From an uncultured Actinoplanes sp. (lineage in GTDB: Bacteria; Actinomycetota; Actinomycetes; Mycobacteriales; Micromonosporaceae): 12,729 nucleotides of DNA. This document shows, piece after piece, positions 1-6,369 of the stretch. Made by a program: the position numbers and the translations under genes. Positions within the stretch are counted from its first letter, which is position 1. The number at the start of each line of letters is the position of its first letter. The notes below the pieces were generated by a model, which did no database searches, had not been told where the DNA came from, and saw only the letters and a program-made list of their open reading frames with translations. The stretch covers positions 1 through 12,729 of the forward strand of contig NZ_CAKUCL010000208.1 in NCBI RefSeq assembly GCF_934643405.1, read 5' to 3'.

Positions 1-2424
1 CACCAGGACGATCTGGCCGCGTACGCGGAGGCCGCCGCGGGCGCGGCGGACCGGGCGGCGCCGGGCGCGGCCGGCGACCTGTGGGACGACTGGCAGGCCA
101 CGCCGCTGGACAAGGCCGCCGAGCTGCGGGTGGGCCGGTTGCTGCTGCCGCATCCGGAGCACGTGCCGGCGCTGGTGCCGCTGCTCGACGAGGGCCACGT
201 GGTGGTGCGCGGCGACCGGCGCATCGGCGACGAGGTGGTGGCCGGGCTGCTGCTGCGCGCGCTGGGCACGGCGGCTGCCGGGCAGGTGCAGCTGATCGGC
301 TACGACCCGGAGCACCTGGGCGGTGGCCTGGCCCGGTTCGCGCCGCTCGCGCCGGCCGGGGTGCTGACCTTCGTCGGCCCGGGCGGGCTGGGCGCGCTGC
401 TCGAGGACCTGGTCGGGCACGTGCGGCGGATCAACGAGACGGTGCTGGCCGGCGAGTACACGTCGCTGCGCGAGCTGGCCGCGGCCACCCATCGGCGGCC
501 GGAGCCGTGGCGGGTGGCCGTCCTGCTCGGCGCGGGCGACCTGAGCCGGCACGAGCAGACGCAGCTGCAGCGACTGCTGCGCACCGGCGCCGCCTGCGGC
601 GTCCACCTGGTCATCCAAGGCATGCCGGTGCCGGCGGCCGACGGCATCGAGTTCATCACGGCGGCCCCCGGCGAGCACGCCCGGATGTCCGGCGCCGGCT
701 CCCTTCCCGTACGGCTGGATGCCGGCCCGCCGCAAGCGGTGGTCGCCGCCACCTGTCGCCGGATCGCCGAGGCGGTCGCCGCCGGTCCCGCCCCGGTGGC
801 CCTGGACAGCCTGCTCCCGCAACAGGAGTGGCAGGAGAACTCGGCCAAGGGGCTGACCGCGCCGCTCGGCGACAGCCCGCAGGGTGTGCCGGTGCCGGTG
901 ACCCTGAGCGACTACCCGCCGCACGCCCTGATCGCCGGCCCGTCCGGCACCGGCAAGACCAACCTGATCTACGCCTGGATGGGCGCCCTGGCCGCCCGGT
1001 ACTCCCCCGCCGAGCTCGCCTTCTACCTGCTCGACTTCAAGGAGGGCGTGTCGTTCGCCCGGTTCGCGCCGGGGCGCCGCGACCCGAGCTGGCTGCCGCA
1101 CGTGCGGCTGGTCGGGGTGAACGTCAACACCGACCGCGAGTTCGGCCTGGCCCTGCTGCGGTTCCTCGGCGAGGAGCTGCGCCGCCGGGCCGACGCCGCC
1201 AAGCGGTACGAGGTGACGAACCTGGCCGAGCTGCGCGCCGAGGACCCGCAGGGCGCGTGGCCGCGGATCGTCGCGGTGGTCGACGAGTTCCAGGTGCTGC
1301 TCTCCGGCCGTGACGCGGTGGCCACCGAGGCGGTCGACCTCCTCGAGGATCTGGCCCGCCGGGGCCGCTCGCAGGGCATCCACCTGATCCTGGCCAGCCA
1401 GGACGTGTCCGGCATCGAGGCGCTGTGGGGCCGGCCCGCGCTGGTCGCGCAGTTCTCGCTGCGGATCGCGCTGCCCCGGGCCCGGCGGATCCTGGCCGAG
1501 ACGAACACGGCGGCCGAGTCGCTGCCGCGCTACCACGCGGTGGTGAACGCCGACTCCGGCGCGCTGGAGGCGAACCGGGTGGTGCGGGTGCCGTCGGCCG
1601 GCGACCGGGAACGCTGGAACAACCTGCAGCACCGGCTGTGGCGCCGCCGCCCGCAGGAGCTGGGGCCGCCCCGGCTGTTCGACGGCGACGTGGTGCCGCG
1701 GCTCGCGGACAGCCCGGACTTCCGCCGGCTCGCGCCAGCCGAGTCGGCGCCGGCTCCGGTGGTGCTGCTCGGCGAGACCATCGACGTGCAGTCACGCTCC
1801 GCCCGTACGGTGCTGCGCCGCGCCCCCGGCCGCAACCTCGCCGTCCTGGGCACCCGGGTCGACGAGGCCTGCGCGGTGCTGGCGACCGCCGGCCGGTCGC
1901 TGGCCGCACAGTTCCCGCCCGACGGGGCCCGCTTCTCGATCCTGTGCCTGGACTCCGACGCGCGGTCCGGCGCCGAGGCGTTGCGCGCGGCGCTGCCCGA
2001 GTGCGGGTGGTACGACCGGGACAACGCGGACTGGCTGCTGGAGGACGCGGCGGCCGAGGCGTCCGCGTCCTGGCCCGCGGACCGGCCGCACTTCCTGATC
2101 GTCTACGCGGCGGACGCGCTGCCGGGTGGCAAGGCCGCGGCCGACCAGCTGCGCACGATCCTGCGGCAGGGCCCGGAACGGCGCATCCACGTGCTGGGCT
2201 GGTGGCGCGGCGCCGGGCTGCTGCGCGACTCGCTGGGCGCGCAGGGCACCCGCACCGACGCGATCGGCTCGTGGGTGGCGCTGGACGTGCACGGCAGCGA
2301 GCTGCAGCCGTTCTACCCGGGCAACACCCCGCCGACCTGGTATCCGCGCCCGTGGCGGGCGCTGCATTTCGACCGCTCGGTGCATCGTGGCGCCGAGGTG
2401 ATCATCCCGTATGGGCTGTCATGA
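1..2424 (+). CDS. FtsK/SpoIIIE-type ATPase, 5' end missing (cut by left window edge)
   Basis: The frame is open from base 1 to a TGA at 2422-2424, giving 807 residues with no convincing start (first in-frame GTG at 130), so the N-terminus lies outside the window. The central domain is an FtsK/SpoIIIE/HerA-type motor: Walker A GPSGTGKT at residues 313-320 of the visible part, LLDFKEG near 343-349, Walker B IVAVVDE ending at D428-E429, and the ILASQD sensor-like motif at 463-468. About 250 residues before it and 270 after it resemble further RecA-like folds that lack a Walker A; the C-terminal one has GTRVDEA where a P-loop would be. FtsK-family motors move DNA or, as in EssC/EccC, protein substrates. 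I see neither a gamma DNA-reading domain nor membrane segments here. The next gene, a membrane coiled-coil protein 85 bp downstream, may be its partner. Family confident; substrate unknown. Confidence 0.85.
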   Translation, partial: HQDDLAAYAEAAAGAADRAAPGAAGDLWDDWQATPLDKAAELRVGRLLLPHPEHVPALVPLLDEGHVVVRGDRRIGDEVVAGLLLRALGTAAAGQVQLIGYDPEHLGGGLARFAPLAPAGVLTFVGPGGLGALLEDLVGHVRRINETVLAGEYTSLRELAAATHRRPEPWRVAVLLGAGDLSRHEQTQLQRLLRTGAACGVHLVIQGMPVPAADGIEFITAAPGEHARMSGAGSLPVRLDAGPPQAVVAATCRRIAEAVAAGPAPVALDSLLPQQEWQENSAKGLTAPLGDSPQGVPVPVTLSDYPPHALIAGPSGTGKTNLIYAWMGALAARYSPAELAFYLLDFKEGVSFARFAPGRRDPSWLPHVRLVGVNVNTDREFGLALLRFLGEELRRRADAAKRYEVTNLAELRAEDPQGAWPRIVAVVDEFQVLLSGRDAVATEAVDLLEDLARRGRSQGIHLILASQDVSGIEALWGRPALVAQFSLRIALPRARRILAETNTAAESLPRYHAVVNADSGALEANRVVRVPSAGDRERWNNLQHRLWRRRPQELGPPRLFDGDVVPRLADSPDFRRLAPAESAPAPVVLLGETIDVQSRSARTVLRRAPGRNLAVLGTRVDEACAVLATAGRSLAAQFPPDGARFSILCLDSDARSGAEALRAALPECGWYDRDNADWLLEDAAAEASASWPADRPHFLIVYAADALPGGKAAADQLRTILRQGPERRIHVLGWWRGAGLLRDSLGAQGTRTDAIGSWVALDVHGSELQPFYPGNTPPTWYPRPWRALHFDRSVHRGAEVIIPYGLS

Positions 2425-2509
2425 CTGACTGCACCGAGCGGCACCCGGCCGCATCCTCGCAACGGCCTGGCAGGCGAGGGCCAGGAGGGCATGACATCGG
2501 GGACACAGC

Positions 2510-3208
2510 ATGACGCAGATACAACCGGCCGACTTCGAGACCGCCGACTACCGCACCGTGCTGCGCCGGCTCACCACGCTGGACGACGAGGCGGCCGCGA
2601 TGCGGGCCGAGGCGGTGCGCTGGCACGACAGCCGGGTCGCGGCCGCCGACGAGGCGGTCCGCGAGGCCGACCAGGCGGTGCGGGCGGCCGCGAAGGCCGC
2701 GGCGGACGCGCAGCGGGAATACGAGCGGGTCGAGGCCGGGGTCGACCACCTGTGGTCGGAGTACGTGCACAAGGTCCCGGCGGCCGAGCGGTACGGCAAA
2801 AGGCCACCCGAGGCGACGATCCCCCGGCAGCGCGGCGGCCGGGACGCGGCCGACTACCTGGAGGAGATCGCCGCCCGGATCCAGCACACCGAGAAGGCCC
2901 GCAGCCTCAACGCCGGGGTGAAGTTCCTGTTCGCGCTGCTCGGCCTGTTCGGCGGGGTGGCCGGGGCGGCGGCGAACCAGGCGTTGCGGCAGGCCGGCGC
3001 GTCGGCGAGCACCGGCACGTGGAAGGACGCGCTGCCGGTGGTGGCGTTGCTGGCGCTGCTCGCCTGCCCGGTGCTGGCGGTGGTGGCGACCAAGCGGGTG
3101 GCCGACCGCCGCGGCGTCGGCCTGGACGCCGCGACGGTGGCGATGGTGCTGGTCACCGGCCTGGTCACGGCCGGCGTGCTGGTCGCCGCGCTACGCAGCG
3201 CCGGGTGA
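2510..3208 (+). CDS. Coiled-coil protein with three C-terminal membrane segments, unknown function
   Basis: This 232-residue protein is not one I recognise. Residues about 20-95 are rich in Ala, Glu, Asp and Arg and should form a long helix or coiled coil. Residues 100-135 are charged and soluble. Three hydrophobic segments follow at about 137-158, 175-196 and 208-230, so the long N-terminal helix is probably cytoplasmic and anchored by the C-terminus; there is no signal peptide. ATG 2510 is chosen because this frame has the expected G+C-rich third positions and gives the coherent topology. A GGGGA at 2499-2503 is a plausible ribosome site, although a stronger AGGAGG lies further away at 2483-2488. 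It follows the FtsK-type gene by 85 bp without a clear terminator, suggesting joint expression and perhaps a membrane anchor for that ATPase (inference). It overlaps the convergent oxygenase gene by 18 bp. Confidence 0.8.
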   Translation: MTQIQPADFETADYRTVLRRLTTLDDEAAAMRAEAVRWHDSRVAAADEAVREADQAVRAAAKAAADAQREYERVEAGVDHLWSEYVHKVPAAERYGKRPPEATIPRQRGGRDAADYLEEIAARIQHTEKARSLNAGVKFLFALLGLFGGVAGAAANQALRQAGASASTGTWKDALPVVALLALLACPVLAVVATKRVADRRGVGLDAATVAMVLVTGLVTAGVLVAALRSAG

Positions 3209-4426
3209 GAACGGCACGACCAGGGACTCGTTGAGCAGGCGCCGGGCCAGCACGAGCCGGTCGGCGTCGTCGTCGAGGGGCAGGTCGCCGACCCGGCACG
3301 GCGCGCCGCCCAGGGCGAGACGCAGCGCCGGTTCGCAGGAGGCCGGGAAGCTCAGCGTGCGGCCGACGAGCCGCAGCACGACCCGGTCCGGGCCGTCCTC
3401 GCAGAGCCGCCAGCGCAATCCCTCGCGAACCGTGACCACGTCGTCCGGGCCGAGGCCGGCGGCGAAGTCGAGCTGGGCGAGCGGGCTGACCGGCGCCGGG
3501 CGGGCGGACGGCCAGTCGCGGGCGAGCAGCCGGTCGGCGACCTCGGCCGGGGAGACCGTGCCGAGCCAGTCGCGCAGGGCCTCGATGGTCTCGGTCAGCT
3601 CCGGTTCGATCGCCTCCGGATCGGAGACGTCCACGCCGTACGGGAGGGTGGCGCGCAGCCGTTGATCGTCCATGGCGAGCCCGAGCAGTTCCTCGACCAG
3701 CGCGTAGCGGGTCAGCGCCCGTACCCCGAAGGTCAGATGCAGGGAGCGGGAGCCGAGCGCCTCGGCCGAGTGCAGCCAGCCGCGCGGCAGGTAGAGCGCG
3801 TCGCCCGGGGACAGGACCACGTCGAGCGCGGGCTCGCCCTGCGCGGTGGCCGAGACCTCGTCGGCGCGGCCGCCCCACGCCTGCTTCTCCAGCGGGTCAG
3901 CCAGCACCGGCTCGTGGATGCGCCAGCGCTTGGTGCCGTCGACCTGCAGCACGAAGACGTCGTGCGTGTCGTAGTGGGTGCTGAAGCCTTGGCTGGCGGG
4001 CGGCGTGAGGTACGCGTTGACCTGCACCGGGCGGCGCAGCTCGGTGCCCAGGCGCCGGGCGTAGTCGATCAGCGGCGGCCAGATGCGGTGCAGGCCCTGC
4101 AGCACCAGGGTGGCGCCCTCGGCGTACAGACGCATCACCTGATCGTCGATGACCTGGTCGCCGATCTCCGCGCCGGCGCCGCCACCACCGGTGAACCGGG
4201 AGGCCGGCAGCACGCTGCCGTTCTGCGCCACCCGCAGGAAGGGGGTGCGCAGGCCGCGGCGGCTGAGCAGCTCGTCGACGGCGTCCGGGGAGAGCAGGTC
4301 GGTGAAGCCGGCCGGGCCGGCGAGTTCGCCGGCCCGGGAGAGCAGGGGCGCTCTCCCCCAATGAGCCGCGGCGAACTTGGCCGGTTCGACCGCCGTCACG
4401 CGGGAGAGCGCCGAGCTGGTCGTCAT
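3191..4426 (-). CDS. JmjC/cupin Fe(II)/2-oxoglutarate oxygenase, ribosomal-oxygenase-like
   Basis: The 411-residue protein matches the bacterial RoxA/YcfD and human MINA53/NO66 class of JmjC hydroxylases. The iron triad is visible: H151 and D153 in STHYDTHDVFVLQVDG, and H219 in LYLPRGWLHSA. The double-stranded beta-helix spans roughly residues 95-240, a helical dimerisation region follows, and the C-terminal 120 residues resemble the winged-helix domain of this class (FPASCEPALRLAL, then LARRLLNESLVVP). Family members hydroxylate side chains, His or Arg of ribosomal proteins in the studied cases, using O2 and 2-oxoglutarate. Here the start codon lies 9 bp after the stop of a small repeat peptide rich in Asn, Asp and His, which is therefore the likely substrate (inference). 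No strong Shine-Dalgarno precedes ATG 4426, suggesting translational coupling. The alternative is a housekeeping ribosomal-protein hydroxylase that merely lies beside the peptide gene. Confidence 0.9.
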   Translation of the reverse strand: MTTSSALSRVTAVEPAKFAAAHWGRAPLLSRAGELAGPAGFTDLLSPDAVDELLSRRGLRTPFLRVAQNGSVLPASRFTGGGGAGAEIGDQVIDDQVMRLYAEGATLVLQGLHRIWPPLIDYARRLGTELRRPVQVNAYLTPPASQGFSTHYDTHDVFVLQVDGTKRWRIHEPVLADPLEKQAWGGRADEVSATAQGEPALDVVLSPGDALYLPRGWLHSAEALGSRSLHLTFGVRALTRYALVEELLGLAMDDQRLRATLPYGVDVSDPEAIEPELTETIEALRDWLGTVSPAEVADRLLARDWPSARPAPVSPLAQLDFAAGLGPDDVVTVREGLRWRLCEDGPDRVVLRLVGRTLSFPASCEPALRLALGGAPCRVGDLPLDDDADRLVLARRLLNESLVVPFSPGAA

Positions 4427-4435
4427 GGGGCTGGC

Positions 4436-4699
4436 TCAGCGGATGCTGGCGCCGCCGTCGGCGCCACCGTCGGTGCCGCCCGGGTTCGCACCGCCGTCGG
4501 CCGGCCCCTCGTCGGCGCTGCCGTCCGCGCCACCGTCGTGACCGCCCGGGTTCGCGCCGCCGTCCGCGACGCCCTCGCCCGAGGAGGACGCGCCGCCGTC
4601 CGCGCCGCCGTCGTGGCCGCCCGGGTTGGCGCCACCGTCGGCCGGGCCCTCGCCCGAGGAGGACGAACCGCTGGTGATGTCGTCGTCGCTGAGTGACAT
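4436..4699 (-). CDS. Repeat peptide, candidate RiPP precursor or oxygenase substrate
   Basis: This 87-residue peptide begins MSLSDDDITSGSSSSGEG and then consists of three tandem repeats of the type ADGGANPGGHDGGADGGA. The histidine of repeats 1 and 2 (H29, H54) is threonine (T76) in repeat 3, and the peptide ends SIR. It contains no Cys, Lys, aromatic residue, signal peptide or membrane segment. ATG 4699 is chosen because a clean GAGGAG lies 5 nt upstream; a longer frame to 4756 has no comparable site. The short acidic/serine stretch could be a leader or recognition region and the repeats multiple cores, as in multi-core RiPP precursors. The adjacent JmjC oxygenase belongs to a class that hydroxylates His, Asn, Asp or Arg side chains, and the repeats supply the first three. 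I do not recognise a named family. A low-complexity structural protein is the main alternative. Confidence 0.75.
   Translation of the reverse strand: MSLSDDDITSGSSSSGEGPADGGANPGGHDGGADGGASSSGEGVADGGANPGGHDGGADGSADEGPADGGANPGGTDGGADGGASIR
4445..4654 (-). repeat. Three in-frame coding repeats inside the peptide gene
   Basis: Unit 1 (4580-4654, 25 codons), unit 2 (4514-4579, 22 codons) and unit 3 (4445-4513, 23 codons counted to the last Ser) encode the repeated Gly/Asp/Ala blocks. Aligning 63 bp of unit 1 (4589-4651) with unit 2 (4514-4576) by eye gives about 10 mismatches, so the units arose by duplication and are still similar at the DNA level. The array keeps frame, and its length could vary between strains by recombination or slippage. 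Confidence 0.85.
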
Positions 4700-4704
4700 G
4701 AGAG

Positions 4705-4710
4705 CTCCTC
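4705..4710 (-). promoter_or_regulatory. Strong Shine-Dalgarno of the repeat peptide
   Basis: On the minus strand GAGGAG is followed by the 5-nt spacer CTCTC and then ATG 4699. This fixes the start of the repeat peptide and is the best ribosome site in this part of the window, which suggests high peptide output relative to the oxygenase, whose own start has no obvious site. Confidence 0.8.
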
Positions 4711-4791
4711 GTGAAGAGTCGATACAGGTGGCTGCGTCGTACCCCGAGACGATCACGTCTAATCCGCACGTCGGCGGGGTAATCGGCGGAC
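4711..4791. promoter_or_regulatory. Divergent control region between peptide operon and DUF72 gene
   Basis: About 80 bp must hold both promoters. It contains an inverted repeat AGACG-ATCA-CGTCT (4747-4760) and a second one, GCACGTC (4766-4772) with GACGTGC (4789-4795), which reaches over the DUF72 start codon. All share an ACGTC/GACGT core, a pattern expected of a shared operator. TAATCG at 4780-4785 lies at -12 to -7 from GTG 4792, matching a -10 hexamer in four of six positions. No good -35 box is visible. Function is inferred. Confidence 0.35.
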
Positions 4792-5571
4792 GTGCTGACG
4801 ATCGGGACGTCCGGGTGGCAGTACCGCGACTGGCGGCCGGCCCGCGGCGGCGACGAGACCGGCTATCTCTATCCGGCCGGCTTGCCGCAGCGGCTGTGGC
4901 TGGAGCATTTCGCCGAGCGGTTCTTGTCGGTCGAGGTCAACAACGCCTTCTACCGGCTGCCGGAGCGCCGCACGTTCGAGCAGTGGCGGTCGCGGACACC
5001 GGCGGACTTCTGCTTCGCGGTGAAGATGAGCCGCTACCTCACCCACGTGAAGCGCCTGAGGGAGCCGGCCGAGCCGGTGGCCCGCTTCCTGGACCGGGCC
5101 GAGGGGCTGGGCGACAAGCTCGGGCCGGTGCTGATCCAGCTGCCGCCGACGATGAAAGCCGATCTCGGGGCGCTGCGGGAGACTCTCTCGCGCTTTCCCT
5201 CCCGGGTACGGGTGGCGGTCGAGCCCCGGCATGAGACGTGGTTCACCGACGACTGCCGGCGGCTGCTCGAACAGCACGGCGCCGCGCTGTGCTGGGCGGA
5301 CCGCAAGGGCCGGCCGACGACTCCATTGTGGACCACCACCGACTGGGCGTATCTGCGGCTGCACGAGGGCCGCGCGAAGCCGTGGCCCCGGTACGGCCGG
5401 GCGGCCCTGGCCACCTGGGTCGAGCGTCTGGCGGGCGCCGGCGAGGCGTACGTCTACTTCAACAACGACCCGGGCGGCGCCGCGGTGATCGACGCCGGAG
5501 TGATGGGACGCATAGCCGAACGGAAAGGTCTGAAGGTGTCCCGGACGCCGTCGGTTCCTGCCCGGCCGTAG
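4792..5571 (+). CDS. DUF72 (YecE-like) family protein
   Basis: This 259-residue protein has the DUF72 landmarks in order: IGTSGWQYRDW at 4-14, VEVNNAFYRLP at 48-57, FAVKMSRYLTH at 75-85, VLIQLPPT at 113-120, VAVEPRHETW at 141-150, YLRLHE at 187-192 and VYFNND at 221-226. Members adopt a TIM-barrel-like fold; the biochemical activity is not established, though the conserved acidic and His residues resemble a metal or nuclease-like site. Length is normal. GTG 4792 is used because the IGTSGW motif begins almost at once. There is no spaced Shine-Dalgarno, so a leaderless message is possible. The downstream class IV aminotransferase gene begins 9 bp after the stop, implying co-transcription. A second, quite different DUF72 protein is encoded convergently at 6346-7227, so the cluster carries two subfamilies. 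Confidence 0.88.
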   Translation: MLTIGTSGWQYRDWRPARGGDETGYLYPAGLPQRLWLEHFAERFLSVEVNNAFYRLPERRTFEQWRSRTPADFCFAVKMSRYLTHVKRLREPAEPVARFLDRAEGLGDKLGPVLIQLPPTMKADLGALRETLSRFPSRVRVAVEPRHETWFTDDCRRLLEQHGAALCWADRKGRPTTPLWTTTDWAYLRLHEGRAKPWPRYGRAALATWVERLAGAGEAYVYFNNDPGGAAVIDAGVMGRIAERKGLKVSRTPSVPARP

Positions 5572-5580
5572 GCTGAGCCG

Positions 5581-6369
5581 GTGCGCAACGTCGAGCTCAA
5601 CGGCCGGACCCCCGACTCCGCCGACACCCAGCGGCTCGCCACGGTCAACTACGGGCACTTCACCTCGATGCAGGTGCGCGAGGGCGCGGTCCGCGGGCTG
5701 GCGTTGCACTTCGCCCGGCTGGCCGACGGCAACGAGGAGTTCTTCGGCTGGACCATGACCGTCGACGACGAGCACCGCGTCCGCGAGCTGACCCGCAAGG
5801 CCCTGCGGGGCAACCCCGATGCTTCCGTACGGGTGCAGTTCGTCCCCGCCGCCGACCCCGCCGCCCCGCCGGACGTCCTGGTGGCCGTCTCCGCCCCGGC
5901 GTCCGACGCCCCGGCGGCGCCGCTGCGGCTGCGCACCGACCCGTACCAGCGCCCGTGGCCGGAGCACAAGCACACGGCCACCATGGGCCAGGTGCTGGCG
6001 CGCCGCCGTGCCGAGGCGTCCGGCCACGACGACGCGTTGTTCGTCGGCCGCGGCAACCGGGTGACCGAGGGCACCGGCTGGAACCTGGCGCTCTACGACG
6101 GCGACCAGGTGATCTGGCCGGAGGCGCCGATGCTGCGCGGCACCACGATGGTGCTGCTCCAGGTCGCGATGACCATGCGGGGCACGCCGTGGACGCTGCG
6201 CCCGGTCGACGCGGCCGAGCTGCCGTTGATGGCCGCGGCCGTGACGACGAACTCGATCTGCCCGGCGCAGCCGGTCGGCAGCGTGGACGGCGTGCCGTTC
6301 GGCGAGGACAACAAGCTGGCGGTGCTGCTCACCGACGCCTGGCGGTCAGTCCCTCTCGACGTTCTCTAG
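5581..6369 (+). CDS. Class IV (fold-type IV) PLP aminotransferase family protein
   Basis: The 262-residue protein fits the fold-type IV family, which includes branched-chain and D-amino-acid aminotransferases and 4-amino-4-deoxychorismate lyase. Visible signatures are the opening region with VNYGHFTSMQVREG (22-35), the probable PLP lysine K130 in the segment EHKHTATMGQ, and VTEGTGWNLALYDGD at 161-175, where E163 is the usual cofactor-contacting Glu; LRGTT at 185-189 matches the second half of the cofactor site. The sequence around K130 departs from the usual Lys context, so substrate and even activity are uncertain. The start is GTG 5581, 9 bp behind the DUF72 stop, without a clear ribosome site, so it probably depends on coupling to that gene. 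The 3' end overlaps the convergent second DUF72 gene by 24 bp. The role of the pair is unknown. Confidence 0.85.
   Translation: MRNVELNGRTPDSADTQRLATVNYGHFTSMQVREGAVRGLALHFARLADGNEEFFGWTMTVDDEHRVRELTRKALRGNPDASVRVQFVPAADPAAPPDVLVAVSAPASDAPAAPLRLRTDPYQRPWPEHKHTATMGQVLARRRAEASGHDDALFVGRGNRVTEGTGWNLALYDGDQVIWPEAPMLRGTTMVLLQVAMTMRGTPWTLRPVDAAELPLMAAAVTTNSICPAQPVGSVDGVPFGEDNKLAVLLTDAWRSVPLDVL

Noticed and set aside
81..1313. Alternative plus-strand ORF inside the FtsK-type gene
   Set aside because: Arg/Ala/Gly-rich shadow frame; the overlapping frame carries Walker A, Walker B and sensor motifs.
2491..3234. Out-of-frame ORF behind the good AGGAGG at 2483-2488
   Set aside because: Its product is Arg/Gly-rich low complexity with the wrong codon-position bias; the frame from 2510 gives a sensible coiled-coil/membrane protein.
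4445..4654. Repeat array considered as CRISPR or intergenic satellite
   Set aside because: Units are in frame, abut directly without unique spacers and encode a coherent repeated peptide behind a strong ribosome site.
4700..4756. Upstream extension of the repeat peptide by 19 residues (start at 4756)
   Set aside because: No Shine-Dalgarno there, while ATG 4699 has GAGGAG at 5 nt; the extension also runs through the presumed promoter region.
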